A stretch of 64,000 bases of DNA. It comes from Ascaris suum. Taxonomy: Eukaryota; Nematoda; Chromadorea; Rhabditida; Ascarididae. The position numbers and the translations under genes were made by a program. The notes below the pieces were generated by a model. That model did no database searches, had not been told where the DNA came from, and was given only the letters and a program-made list of their open reading frames with translations. Position 1 is the stretch's first letter, and each line of letters opens with the position of its first letter. This document shows, in pieces, positions 34,721-48,400 of this stretch. The stretch covers positions 950,501 to 1,014,500 of the forward strand of contig CM024177.1 of NCBI GenBank assembly GCA_013433145.1, read 5' to 3'.

Positions 34721-35374
34721 GTAATGCAAACTGAAAAATTCTATTTCCATAGAGATAAACCTTCATTTTCAGATTTTCAAGAGAAAATTTTTATTAATGA
34801 TCATAAATAGCAGACGCACTTATTAATTGAACGAATAGAGCTGAAAAACAATTTACATAATTGCAGATATGTATATATGGATTTTACTAAGCATTTTTGT
34901 TTTAAATGTATGTCTCTTACGTAGGTTTGTTTAGTTGGTAATGTTCTAACTGAAGCGATAAAGTCGAAAAAGTCGCATTCAAGTTTTGTTTCGAATTTCC
35001 ACAATCTAAAACCTATTTGAATTTGTTTAGGCATAAAAAATTCATTATCTTTATGAAATGTGCAATTATGTACTGAATGGTTATGCATGAAATTCCAAAT
35101 TTCGTCATTCCGATTTCTAGTAATTTCGTTTTCATTTTAGATTATTACATAATATGATAGGATATGAGTGTCTGTATCGGGAAGGGAGTGGAAATTGACT
35201 AAACGGATATGGTTAATATATCGGTAGCAGTGAGATAAATCGATAATCACTAGTGAATCAATTTACCATCATGTTATTTTCGCAGTACTTGTTAAGCAAT
35301 TTCCTTATTAGCATGAATCACTGTGCGGAAAATTTTGTTGATATATGCATCAAGAATGTTGGCGTCAAACGCAG

Positions 35375-35397
35375 CAGCTGAGTCGAAGGACTTTTTT
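35375..35397 (+). CDS. Speculative 23-nt micro-exon of the EGF-like gene
   Basis: An acceptor (aacgcag) and a donor (TTTTTT/gtaaat) bracket CA GCT GAG TCG AAG GAC TTT TTT. This takes a phase-1 intron to phase 0 and reads AESKDFF. It is exactly what is needed to join the signal exon (34579-34720) to the cysteine exon (35592). Sequences this short match by chance easily. Confidence 0.12.
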
Positions 35398-35591
35398 GTA
35401 AATGGGGAAATACTGAAGGCAAAATATTGAGATACATCATGCAGTATGGCGACATGTATCGTGCGACGTAGCAAAACGCATGCTGTAGTGCAATGAGATA
35501 TACCGACGCTAGCAATAACCTCTTGAGAACAGCTACGGTTTAATGCTGTGGAAATTTTTCGATGCACGATGTAACTAAATACTCATTTAAG

Positions 35592-35685
35592 CTGGCGGAT
35601 TTCTGCAGCGGACAGAAATGTGAAGATGGTACCGAATGTACAGTGAGGAACGGCTTTGCAGAGTGCGTACCGCATGATTCATTGG
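35592..35685 (+). CDS. EGF-like membrane protein, follistatin-N/EGF-like cysteine exon
   Basis: The acceptor is tcatttaag before 35592 and the donor gtaggc after 35685; phase 0 in, phase 1 out. The peptide reads LADFCSGQKCEDGTEC then TVRNGFAECVPHDSL. The spacing C-x4-C-x5-C-x8-C with the KCxDGxxC core resembles the follistatin N-terminal (FOLN) domain or the first part of an EGF-like module. It precedes a complete EGF-like exon. An extracellular location is inferred. The frame is open upstream to 35562, so the 5' boundary is less certain than the 3' one. Confidence 0.55.
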
Positions 35686-35940
35686 GTAGGCCGCTTTGGC
35701 GACATACCATCGAAAAGTATCGCAATGCTCAATTCAAAAATTTTTTAGGGAATTCTTGATATATCAATTTCGAAAACTACTTTGAAACATTTTAATATTA
35801 ATGATTCCTTTATTATGTTCTTATCACCTCCACAGTATATACTGTCTTTCATGCGAGTTTATACCGGACATTGTTATATTTGTGATCGGAAGGTTATAGC
35901 AGATCCTCTGTTTCTAGAAAGCTTTGTTTTACTGTGGTAG

Positions 35941-35955
35941 CTTGTACTTGCGAAG
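35941..35955 (+). CDS. Speculative 15-nt micro-exon supplying a C-x-C pair
   Basis: The acceptor actgtggtag and donor gtagca bracket CT TGT ACT TGC GAA G, phase 1 at both ends. Inserted between 35685 and 36634 it adds ACTCE and would complete a six-cysteine pattern for the first module. Without it the flanking exons also join in frame, since both are phase 1. The frame stays open to about 36027, so a longer exon is an alternative. Confidence 0.15.
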
Positions 35956-36633
35956 GTAGCAGCTATGTCCATGGTGGATGCGCTCCAGTGCCCATTTGCA
36001 TCCACTCCAGTCGGCACTTATAGTCTTCAAAGAAATAAAAGTGTGTCTATTATTCGAAACTCGAGCTCGCAACGATTAAATCTTTTTTTGACTATTTCCT
36101 ACTTGCATATGAAGTTAGGCATGCATGCTACTGATCGTCAAAAAGGCTTGTTTAGAGGACTGGAGGTAGGGGGGGGGGTTAAGGGGAGTTGAAATATTTG
36201 ATGTGTGAGGATTCAGGAATATTTATATAAGCCTTACTTCTCTGACTCACTTTCTTATTAAAGGTTAAAGATTAAAGATTTCCAACCGCACGAAATCTGA
36301 AAGATAGCCTGAAATATAATGAAAACAATATAGTGACATTTGTATGAAAACAGAGTAGTACCTTCAGATTCCGATAACAAGACTGAGGTCTGTGAGCTTA
36401 CAAAGTGTTTTAAAAGAAGAGGGAGGAGGAAGTGACGAGGTGTAGTCGAAAGAGACTTGTACTACATGTAGAGCTTTTGATGCGATGTTAAGCGTTTAGA
36501 ATAAAGCGGAGAAGTGGGCTGAGCAGTCATTTCTATGGTGATTTTTTATTCATTTCAGGAAGAAGTTTTACCAGAAACTGTTGTTTACAAGAAATTGTCC
36601 ACTCAACTCCACTCATATTCAAATAAATTTCAG

Positions 36634-36750
36634 CAGCTTTTTCGTCATGTGACGATGGATTGTGTCTCAATGGCGCACAATGCGTACAGTTCGCAGCGCA
36701 ACGTTATCGTTGCGTTTGTGCTGATGGATATCAAGGCACCTACTGTCAAC
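36634..36750 (+). CDS. EGF-like domain exon
   Basis: The acceptor is aaataaatttcag before 36634 (or three bases later, at the second CAG) and the donor gtaagt after 36750; phase 1 at both ends, as is usual for EGF modules. The peptide contains CDDGLCLNGAQC, then RYRCVCADGYQGTYCQ. Spacing C-x4-C-x5-C-x9-C-x-C-x8-C, with the GYxGxxC ending, is a standard EGF-like domain. It lacks the C-x7-C spacing of EGF-type growth-factor ligands such as LIN-3, so a receptor, adhesion or tomoregulin-like role fits better than a ligand. The calcium-binding D/N...E pattern is not evident. Confidence 0.75.
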
Positions 36751-37197
36751 GTAAGTAGCAGTCATGAAAAAAATCATGACTTTCAATTAAAGTGATGTGA
36801 GAAATTCTTTTTTTTTTGGTAAGCCATCAAAAGAACGCATATAGGGCTTATCATATATCAAATAATATTTAATCAAGTCAGAATTCTATTCTCTACTCTC
36901 CTTTGGAAAATATTCTCATTGAAAAAATGAAAAGGTGTAATTGGACTGGTTTTTTTAAAGATATGATTATTTTCAAAGACATAAAGAAATTTAAAGAAAT
37001 TTTTTTAAAAAATATAAAACATAATTATTACAACTTCATGTGGGTGCTGTACCTTTTTGCTATTTAAATTAAAATCCATCATAGAAAAATGAGAGAAATT
37101 TTTGGAAGAGAAGCAGATTTAGTAGGGAAGCAAAGCTCATATTATCTAATGGGCAAAATATCTCAATTCTATTCGATAAATATTTCAATTTAAGTAG

Positions 37198-37405
37198 GTG
37201 AATCAACACAATTCCATGCATTCTCGACTGCATCAGCGATATTTCTTATTGGTCTTTTTCTTCTTATAATGCTTTCCGCATTGCTCATTTGCCATAGCAG
37301 TAATATCGGATGCTATTTGGTAATGCCTGGTGAGAGGAATTATACTCGATGGGATGAAGATGATGAACATGAAGACGACAGGATTCCTCTTGAAATTGTG
37401 AAGAG
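37198..37405 (+). CDS. Transmembrane and acidic cytoplasmic exon of the EGF-like protein
   Basis: The acceptor is tttaagtag before 37198 and the donor gtattt after 37405; phase 1 in, phase 2 out. After RESTQFHAFST comes a hydrophobic segment (ASAIFLIGLFLLIMLSALLI) ending in C-H, long enough for one membrane span. The tail continues NIGCYLVMPGERNYTRW and then a strongly acidic run (DEDDEHEDD) before RIPLEIVK. With the EGF module N-terminal to it and a signal peptide upstream, the protein should be type I (Nout-Cin). The phase matches the preceding EGF exon exactly. Confidence 0.65.
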
Positions 37406-38285
37406 GTATTTGTACTTGTATATAATTACACTCGTATTTTTTTCGCTAATTTAAAATATTCAAAAGTTACTAGAACAGATGGGTAAAGAGGAGCGGTATT
37501 CCTGCAATACCGTCGTTGAAAAGCAGAGGAAATGATGAAACCATTTGCTAATAACCACCATTTGAAAGTGAGTGAAATCGCCAGCCGTATACTGCATTCA
37601 AATCTGGAACTTTCTGTTTTCCGGACAGATCTGATTTACTGAGCTACTAGGGGGAAAGTAGGCGGTGGTTAGCTAATATCCGCTTGCTGACATCACTTTT
37701 AATTGCTACGAAAAAACAATAATAATTATTTCTTCAAAGCAATTGCTTTTTTAACAGTTGATCAATTAACGTTTTATGAAATTTTCACAGTAGAAATTCA
37801 CGATATGGTAATTAAATGGCTGTGCGTTTGATATACTTTTTTTGCTTACGTTCTCACAACTTACGCATAGAACAAACGACGACTGTAGCATGTTGTCGAT
37901 AGTTTATCTCTCAAAAGTAATTCAAAAAAATTGTGTGCATCAAAAAGTACTTCAACATAGCCGGAGCGGATTATTGAGTAGACGAAAGAGTTCAAGCAAT
38001 TGAATTAAGTTCCTTATCGCCGAGTGCTTAAGGCTTCTCGGATTAGATTTTCGGGAAAGGTTATACGACCGATGCGCGCATCAACAATCACAACCGAAAT
38101 AATCGTTTGGAATACCGTAAACTGTTGCGCAATCTTTACTCAATTTCCGAAATACTTTATGTAAATCTTTTCGAAGATTTCCGCTTTCCGAAAAGTCTTA
38201 TGCAAATTTCCGAAAGAAGTTTTACGTAAGTACCTCTGAACGATGTTCGGCCCCTCAAAAAAGTTCACCCTCTTTTTGGTTTCAG

Positions 38286-38376
38286 CGAAGGGATTAAAAC
38301 ATCGGCGACCGCGGATACAATTGTCGATGTGGAAGGATCCTCTCAGCAAAGGTCACGAGAGGCGATTGCACTCTAG
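38286..38376 (+). CDS. Last exon of the EGF-like membrane protein
   Basis: The acceptor ctttttggtttcag precedes 38286. One base completes the split codon left by 37405 (AG+C), and the frame then runs 29 codons to TAG (38374-38376). It reads EGIKTSATADTIVDVEGSS and ends REAIAL. The polypyrimidine acceptor, matching phase and clean stop support it as the terminal exon. The intron is 880 bp. No domain is recognised; it would be cytoplasmic. Confidence 0.5.
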
Positions 38377-39455
38377 CGTAATATTTAACAAACGATAAGA
38401 ATGAGTGCACAATTCAACGCAATTACCCCTTCTAAAATATTTTATAACTGGAGTGAAGTAATTTCGCTATTCCGCCTATTCAGCATTGTATAAAGTGACT
38501 GCCTGATAGATCACTTTGAAATATGCAAAAAACCAGCTGGAGGGGATCCTTTTCGAATCTTTCCGAGACCTAGCATGCATACCATCGTATCACAAAAAAA
38601 CTATCTCTCCTTGATCACTACGAAGTTACCTGTCTCCTCGATGTTATTATAGTCATTCCAAAACTATCTAAATATTAAGTATTATTGATAGATTGGTTCG
38701 TAAGGTGCATACAGACGTTGCCTATTTGGTGACGAAATGTCCATGAAGTTTTTGGTGACACTGACTGGTGACATTAAAGATGGAATTACAGCCTAAGATT
38801 CATATACCTTTGGTGATAGCAATGCAGCGTCGAATGCTATATCGCCCCGAGGCGATATAGTAAATTCATATAGAATCTCCCACTTGTTTCAAATATACAA
38901 AGTCATCCATTGAAGTACACCCTAAAATGGTACTCAAAGCTCATTAAAGGCCAACATATACATATACAAATTCTCGCACGAATTGTATCGTTATATAAAT
39001 TGTATCCGATTAAATGCCAATCGTGTCTTAATCGCCTTGCATAAACTTTTAAATATAAACTGTTTCAAAAACAATAAATCGAGCAAAAAGCAACATACTA
39101 AAAATTACAGCAATAAAAACAATCAAATAACGACTATAACAGAAACAAATTTATAAATTACTGCAAATATATTGAAACAATGATAAAAAAATCGATGACC
39201 AGATAATAAAGAAAAACTGAAACGATGAAATTAATAACGAAACTGAATTCCCACTTAAAATGGTTGAATCCTTTCTAGCATTTACAAACTGACCATCGAA
39301 CATTTATGTCCTGAAAGAAAAAATATATTTACAACTTCTTCAAGGGATAACCATAGACAGTTGTCCAATTTCTTTTCACTAATTGCGTGCGTCATAAAAT
39401 TGCTTGTACTTTTGTAAACAACCAATAAATAGGATTTTCTAAATAAATATAACAA
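38377..39455. other. 3' flank of the EGF-like gene
   Basis: No further gene. Several AATAAA motifs lie at about 39073 and beyond, too far and too common in this AT-rich DNA to assign a polyadenylation site. The sequence grades into the satellite. Confidence 0.4.
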
Positions 39456-42400
39456 GAATTAAATTAAATTAATGAAATTAAATTGAACAAAATTTGAATT
39501 AAACTAAATTAAATTGAATTAAATTAAATTAAAATGGGTTAAATTAAATTAAATCAAGTTAAATTGAACTAAATCAAATTGAATTGAAATAAAATTGAAT
39601 TAAATTCAATTGAATCAAATTAAATTAAATTAAACTAAATTAAATTAAACTAAATGAAACTAAAATGAAATTAAAATGGAATTAAAATTAAATTAAAATT
39701 AAATTAAAATTAAATTAAATTAAACTAGATTAAAATAAAATAAAAATAAATTAAGTTAAAATTAAACTAAATCAAGTTAAAGTAAAATAAAATTTTAATT
39801 AAATTAAATTAAATTACATTAGAATTAAGTTAAATTAACTTAAATTAAACTAAATTAAATTAAATTAAAATGGAATTAAATCTGAATTAAATTAAACTAA
39901 ATTAAACTAAATTAAATTAAATTAAACTAAAACGAAATTAAAATAAAATTAAAAAAAAATTAAAATTAAATTAAAACGAAATGAAAATTAAATTAAATCA
40001 AATTAAATTAAATTAAATATAATAAAAATAAATTAAGTTATAATTAAACTAAATCAAGTTGAAGTAAAATAAAATTTTAATAAAATTGAATTAAATTAAA
40101 TTAAATTAAATTAAACTAAAATGAAATTAAAATGGAATTAAAATTAAATTAAAATTAAATTTAAATTAAATTAATTTAAACTAGATTAAAATAAAATAAA
40201 AATAAATTAAGTTAAAATTAAACTAAATCAAGTTAAAGTAAAATAAAATTTTAATTAAATTAAATTAAATTACATTAGAATTAAGTTAAATTAACTTAAA
40301 TTAAACTAAATTAAATTAAATTAAAATGGAATTAAATCTGAATTAAATTAAACTAAATTAAACTAAATTAAATTAAATTAAACTAAAACGAAATTAAAAT
40401 AAAATTTAAAAAAAATTTAAATTAAATTAAAACGAAATGAAAATTAAATTAAATCAAATTAAATTAAATTAAATATAATAAAAATAAATTAAGTTATAAT
40501 TAAACTAAATCAAGTTAAAGTAAAATAAAATTTTAATAAAATTGAATTAAATTAAATTAAATTAAATTAAACTAAAATGAAATTAAAATAAAATTATAAT
40601 AAAACTAAACTTAAATTCAAATTAAATTAAAACGGAATGAAAATTAAATTAAATTAAATTAAATTAAAAATAAAATAAAAATAAATTGAGTTAAATTCAA
40701 ACTCAATCAAGTTAAAATAAAACAAAATTTTAACTCAATTAAATTAAATTAGATTTGAATTTAACTAAATTAAGTTAACAAAATAAAATTGAACTAAATT
40801 AAAATGAAACTAAGTTAAATCGATTTATACAAAATTAAATTAAATTAAATCTAAATTTAAATTAAAGTAAATGAAATTAAAACTAAATTAAGTTAAATTA
40901 AAACGAAACCAAAATTAAATTAAATTAGACCAGAATTAAGTCAAATTAAATTAAATTAAACCAGATTAAATTAAATTAAAATGGAATTAAATCCGAATTA
41001 AATTAAATTAAATTGAATTTAAATTAAAATGAACTGAATTAAATTAAAATTAAATTAAATTAAATTAAAATGGAATTGAATCTGAATTAAATTAAATTAA
41101 ATTAAACGAAACTAAAACGAAATTAAAATGGAGTTAAAATTAAGTTAAATTAAATTAAAATGGAATTAGATCTCAATTAAATTAAACTAAAATAAATTAA
41201 ATTGAACTTAAATTGAAAAAAACTCAATTAAATTTAAATTAAATTAATTTAAATTAAATTAAATCAAAGTAAAATGAAATTAAAATAGGATTAAAATTAA
41301 ATTTAAATTAAATTAAATTAAAATTAAAGTAGATCAAGTTAAAATAAAATAAAATTTTAACTCAATTAAATTAAATTAAACTAAATTAAATTAAACTAAA
41401 TGGAATTAAATCTGAATTAAATTAAATTTAATTAAAGTAAATTAAATTAAATGAAACTAAAATAAAGTTAAAATGGAATCGAAATCAAATTAAATTAAAT
41501 TAAATTAAAAATAAAATAAAAATAAATTAAGCTAAAATTAAACTAAATCGGGTTCAAATAAAATAAAATTTTAGCTGAAATAAATTAAATTAGGTTTGAA
41601 TTAAACTAAATTAAGTTAATAAAATTAAATTAAACCAAATTAAAATGAAATTAAATTAAATTTGAATTAAATGAAATAAAAGTAAATTAAATCTAAATTT
41701 AAATAAAGATAAATTAAGTAAAATTAAATTAAATTGAATTAAATTAAAACGAAATCAAAATTTAATTAAATTAAAATAAATAAGAAATAAAATAAAAACA
41801 AATTAAGTTAAAATTAAACTAAATCAATTTAAAATAAACTAAAATTTTAATTGAATTGAATTAAATTAAATTAAATTAAATTAGACTAAAATGAAATTAA
41901 AATAAAATTAAAATTAAATTAAAACGAAATGAAAATTAAACTAAATTAAATTGAATTAAATGGAATTAAAACTGAATTAAATTAAATTAAATTAAATTGA
42001 ATGAAACTAAAACGAAATTAAAATGGAACTGAAATTAAATTAAATTAAGTTAAATTGAAAATAAAATAAAAATAAATTAAGTCAAAATTAAACTAAATCA
42101 AGTTGAAATAAAATAAAATTTTAGCTGAAATAAATTAAATTAGGTTTGAATTAAACTAAATTAAGTTAATAAAATTAAATTAAACCAAATTAAAATGGAA
42201 TTAAATTAAATTTGAATTAAATGAAATAAAAGTAAATTAAATCTAAATTTAAATAAAGATAAATTAAGTAAAATTAAATTAAATTAAATTAAATTAAAAC
42301 GAAATCGAAATTAAATTAAATTAAATTAAATAAGAAATAAAATAAAAACAAATTGAGTTAAAATTAAACTAAATCAATTTAAAATAAACTAAAATTTTAA

Positions 42401-45400
42401 TTGAATTGAATTAAGTTAAATTAAATTAAATTAAACTAAAATGAAATTAAAATAAAATTAAAATTAAATTAAAACGAAATGAAAATTAAATTAAATTAAA
42501 TTAAACTAAAAATAAAATAAAAATAAATTAAGTTAAAATTAAACTAAATCAATTTAAAATAAAATAAAGAAATTAAATTGAATTCAATTAAATGAAATTA
42601 AACTAAAATGAAATTAAAATTGAATTAAAATTAAATTAAAACTAAATGAAAATTAAATTAAATCAAAAATAAAATAAAAATAAATAAAGTCAAAATTAAA
42701 CTAAATCAAGTTGAAATAAAATAAAATTTTAGCTGAAATAAATTAAATTAGGTTTGAATTAAACTAAATTAAGTTAACAAAATTAAATTAAACCAAATTA
42801 AAATGAAATTAAATTAAATTTGAATTAAATGAAATAAAAGTAAATTAAATCTAAATTTAAATAAAGATAAATTAAGTAAAATTAAATTAAACTAAATTAA
42901 ATTAAATTAAATAAGAAATAAAATAAAAACAAATTAAGTTAAAATTAAACTAAATCAATTTAAAATAAACTAAAATTTTAATTGAATTGAATTAAATTAA
43001 ATTAAATTAAATTAGACTAAAATGAAATTAAAATAAAATTAAAATTAAATTAAAACGAAATGAAAATTAAACTAAATTAAATTGAATTAAATGGAATTAA
43101 AACTGAATTAAATTAAATTAAATTAAATTGAATGAAACTAAAACGAAATTAAAATGGAACTGAAATTAAATTAAATTAAGTTAAATTGAAAATAAAATAA
43201 AAATAAATTAAGTCAAAATTAAACTAAATCAAGTTGAAATAAAATAAAATTTTAGCTGAAATAAATTAAATTAGGTTTGAATTAAACTAAATTAAGTTAA
43301 TAAAATTAAATTAAACCAAATTAAAATGGAATTAAATTAAATTTGAATTAAATGAAATAAAAGTAAATTAAATCTAAATTTAAATAAAGATAAATTAAGT
43401 AAAATTAAATTAAATTAAATTAAATTAAAACGAAATCGAAATTAAATTAAATTAAATTAAATAAGAAATAAAATAAAAACAAATTGAGTTAAAATTAAAC
43501 TAAATCAATTTAAAATAAACTAAAATTTTAATTGAATTGAATTAAGTTAAATTAAATTAAATTAGACTAAAATGAAATTAAAATAAAATTAAAATTAAAT
43601 TAAAACGAAATGAAAATTAAATTAAATTAAATTAAACTAAAAATAAAATAAAAATAAATTAAGTTAAAATTAAACTAAATCAATTTAAAATAAAATAAAG
43701 AAATTAAATTAAATTCAATTAAATGAAATTAAACTAAAATGAAATTAAAATTGAATTTAAATTAAATTAAAACTAAATGAAAATTAAATTAAATTAAAAA
43801 TAAAATAAAAATAAATTAAGTTAAAATTAAACTAAATCAATTTAAAATAAACTAAAATTTTAATTGAATTGAATTAAATTAAATTAAATTAAATTAGACT
43901 AAAATGAAATTAAAATAAAATTAAAATTAAATTAAAACGAAATGAAAATTAAACTTAATTAAATTGAATTAAATGGAATTAAAACTGAATTAAATTAAAT
44001 TAAATTAAATTGAATGAAACTAAAACGAAACTAAAATGGAACTGAAATTAAATTAAATTAAGTTAAATTAAAAATAAAATAAAAATAAATTAAGTCAAAA
44101 TTAAACTAAATCAAGTTGAAATAAAATAAAATTTTAGCTGAAATAAATTAAATTAGGTTTGAATTAAACTAAATTAAGTTAATAAAATTAAATTAAACCA
44201 AATTAAAATGAAATTAAATTAAATTTGAATTAAATGAAATAAAAGTAAATTAAATCTAAATTTAAATAAAGATAAATTAAGTAAAATTAAATTAAATTGA
44301 ATGAAATTAAAACGAAATCAAAATTTAATTAAATTAAATTAAATAAGAAATAAAATAAAAACAAATTAAGTTAAAATTAAACTAAATCAATTTAAAATAA
44401 ACTAAAATTTTAATTGAATTGAATTAAATTAAATTAAATTGAATTAGACTAAAATGAAATTAAAATAAAATAAAAATTAAATTAAAACGAAATGAAAATT
44501 AAACTAAATTAAATTGAATTAAATGGAATTAAAACTGAATTAAATTAAATTAAATTAAATTGAATGAAACTAAAACGAAATTAAAATGGAACTGAAATTA
44601 AATTAAATTAAGTTAAATTGAAAATAAAATAAAAATAAATTAAGTCAAAATTAAACTAAATCAATTTAAAATAAAATGAAGAAATTAAATTAAATTCAAT
44701 TAAATGAAATTAAACTAAAATGAAATTAAAATTGAATTTAAATTAAATTAAAACTAAATGAAAATTAAATTAAATTAAAAATAAAATAAAAATAAATTAA
44801 GTCAAAATTAAACTAAATCAAGTTGAAATAAAATAAAATTTTAGCTGAAATAAATTAAATTAGGTTTGAATTAAACTAAATTAAGTTAATAAAACTAAAT
44901 TAAACCAAATTAAAATGAAATTAAATTAAATTTGAACTAAATGAAATAAAAGTAAATTAAATCTAAATTTAAATAAAGATAAGTTAAGTAAAATTAAATT
45001 AAATTAAATTAAATTAAAACGAAATCGAAATTAAATTAAATTAAATTGAATAAGAAATAAAATAAAAACAAATTAAGTTAAAATTAAACTAAATCAATTT
45101 AAAATAAACTAAAATTTTAATTGAATTGAATTAAATTAAAGTAAATTAAATTAGACTAAAATGAAATTAAAATAAAATTAAAATTAAATTAAAACGAAAT
45201 GAAAATTAAACTAAATTAAATTGAATTAAATGGAATTAAAACTGAATTAAATTAAATTAAATTAAATTGAATGAAACTAAAACGAAATTAAAATGGAACT
45301 GAAATTAAATTAAATTAAGTTAAATTAAAAATAAAATAAAAATAAATTAAGTCAAAATTAAACTAAATCAAGTTGAAATAAAATAAAATTTTAACTGAAA

Positions 45401-48400
45401 TAAATTAAATTAGGTTTGAATTAAACTAAATTAAGTTAACAAAATAAAATTGAACTAAATTAGAATCAAATTAAATTAAGTTTGAATTAAATGAAATAAA
45501 AGTACATTAAATCTAAATTTAAATTAAGATAAATGAAAGTAAAATTAAACTAAATTAAATTAAATTAAATTAGACTAAGATGAAATTAAAATAAAATTAA
45601 AATTAAATTGAAACGAAATGAAAATTAAATTAAATTAAATTAAACTAAAAATAAAATAAAAATAAATTAAGTTAAAATTAAACTAAATCAATTTAAAATA
45701 AAATAAAGAAATTAAATTAAATTCAATTAAATGAAATTAAACTAAAATGAAATTAAAATTGAATTTAAATTAAATTAAAACTAAATGAAAATTAAATTAA
45801 ATTAAAAATAAAATAAAAATAAATAAAGTCAAAATTAAACTAAATCAAGTTGAAATAAAATAAAATTTTAGCTGAATTAAATTAAGTTAGGTTTGAATTA
45901 AACTAAATTAAGTTAATAAAATTAAATTAAACCAAATTAAAATGAAATTAAATTAAATTTGAATCAAATGAAATAAAAGTAAATTAAATCTAAATTTAAA
46001 TAAAGATAAATTAAGTAAAATTAAATTAAATTAAATTAAATTAAAACGAAATCAACATTAAATTAAATTAAATTAAATAAGAAATAAAATAAAAACAAAT
46101 TAAGTTAAAATTAAACTAAATCAATTTAAAATAAACTAAAATTTTAATTGAATTGAATTAAATTGAATTAAATTAAAATAGACTAAAATGAAATTAAAAT
46201 AAAAATTAAAATTAAATTAAAACGAAATGAAAATTAAATTAAATTAAATTAAACTAAAAATAAAATGAAAATAAATTAAGTTAAAATTAAACTAAATCAA
46301 TTTAAAATAAAATAAAGAAATTAAATTAAATTCAATTAAATGAAATTAAACTAAAATGAAATTAAAATTGAATTAAAATTAAATTAAAACTAAATGAAAA
46401 TTAAATTAAATTAAAAATAAAATAAAAATAAATTAAGTCAAAATTAAACTAAATCAAGTTGAAATAAAATAAAGTTTTAGCTGAAATAAATTAAATTAGG
46501 TTTGAATTAAACTAAATTAAGTTAATAAAATTAAATTAAACCAAATTAAAATGAAATTAAATTAAATTTGAATTAAATGAAATAAAAGTAAATTAAATCT
46601 AAATTTAAATAAAGATAAATTAAGAAAATTAAATTAAATTAAATTAAATTAAATTAAAAAAGAAATAAAATAAAAACAAATTAAGTTAAAATTAAACTAA
46701 ATCAATTTAAAATAAACTAAAATTTTAATTGAATTGAATTAAATTAAATTAAATTAAATTAGACTAAAATGAAATTAAAATAAAATTAAAATTAAATTAA
46801 AACGAAATGAAAATTAAACTTAATTAAATTGAATTAAATGGAATTAAAACTGAATTAAATTAAATTAAATTAAATTGAATGAAACTAAAACGAAACTAAA
46901 ATGGAACTGAAATTAAATTAAATTAAGTTAAATTAAAAATAAAATAAAAATAAATTAAGTCAAAATTAAACTAAATCAAGTTGAAATAAAATAAAATTTT
47001 AGCTGAAATAAATTAAATTAGGTTTGAATTAAAGTAAATTAAGTTAATAAAATTAAATTAAACCAAATTAAAATGAAATTAAATTAAATTTGAACTAAAT
47101 GAAATAAAAGTAAATTAAATCTAAATTTAAATAAAGATAAATTAAGTAAAATTAAATTAAATTAAATTAAATTAAAACGAAATCGAAATTAAATTAAATT
47201 AAATTAAATAAGAAATAAAATAAAAACAAATTAAGTTAAAATTAAACTAAATCAATTTAAAATAAACTAAAATTTTAATTGAATTGAATTAAATTAAATT
47301 AAATTAAATTAGACTAAAATGAAATTAAAATAAAATTAAAATTAAATTAAAACGAAATGAAAATTAAACTTAATTAAATTGAATTAAATGGAATTAAAAC
47401 TGAATTAAATTAAATTAAATTAAATTGAATGAAACTAAAACGAAACTAAAATGGAACTGAAATTAAATTAAATTAAGTTAAATTAAAAATAAAATAAAAA
47501 TAAATTAAGTCAAAATTAAACTAAATCAAGTTGAAATAAAATAAAATTTTAGCTGAAATAAATTAAATTAGGTTTGAATTGAAGTAAATTAAGTTAATAA
47601 AATTAAATTAAACCAAATTAAAATGAAATTAAATTAAATTTGAACTAAATGAAATAAAAGTAAATTAAATCTAAATTTAAATAAAGATAAATTAAGTAAA
47701 ATTAAATTAAAACGAAATGAAAATTAAACTAAATTAAATTGAATCAAATGGAATTAAAACTGAATTAAATTAAATTAAATTAAATTGAATGAAACTAAAA
47801 CGAAATTAAAATGGAACTGAAATTAAATTAAATTAAGTTAAATTGAAAATAAAATAAAAATAAATTAAGTCAAAATTAAACTAAATCAAGTTGAAATAAA
47901 ATAAAATTTTAGCTGAAATAAATTAAATTAGGTTTGAATTAAACTAAATTAAGTTAATAAAACTAAATTAAACCAAATTAAAATGAAATTAAATTAAATT
48001 TGAACTAAATGAAATAAAAGTAAATTAAATCTAAATTTAAATAAAGATAAGTTAAGTAAAATTAAATTAAATTAAATTAAATTAAAACGAAATCGAAATT
48101 AAATTAAATTAAATTGAATAAGAAATAAAATAAAAACAAATTAAGTTAAAATTAAACTAAATCAATTTAAAATAAACTAAAATTTTAATTGAATTGAATT
48201 AAATTAAAGTAAATTAAATTAGACTAAAATGAAATTAAAATAAAATTAAAATTAAATTAAAACGAAATGAAAATTAAACTAAATTAAATTGAATTAAATG
48301 GAATTAAAACTGAATTAAATTAAATTAAATTAAATTGAATGAAACTAAAACGAAACTAAAATGGAACTGAAATTAAATTAAATTAAGTTAAATTAAAAAT

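Noticed and set aside
35292..35567. 91-codon minus-strand frame opposite the EGF-like gene
   Set aside because: It has no splice context or recognisable domain, and the other strand carries a better supported gene.
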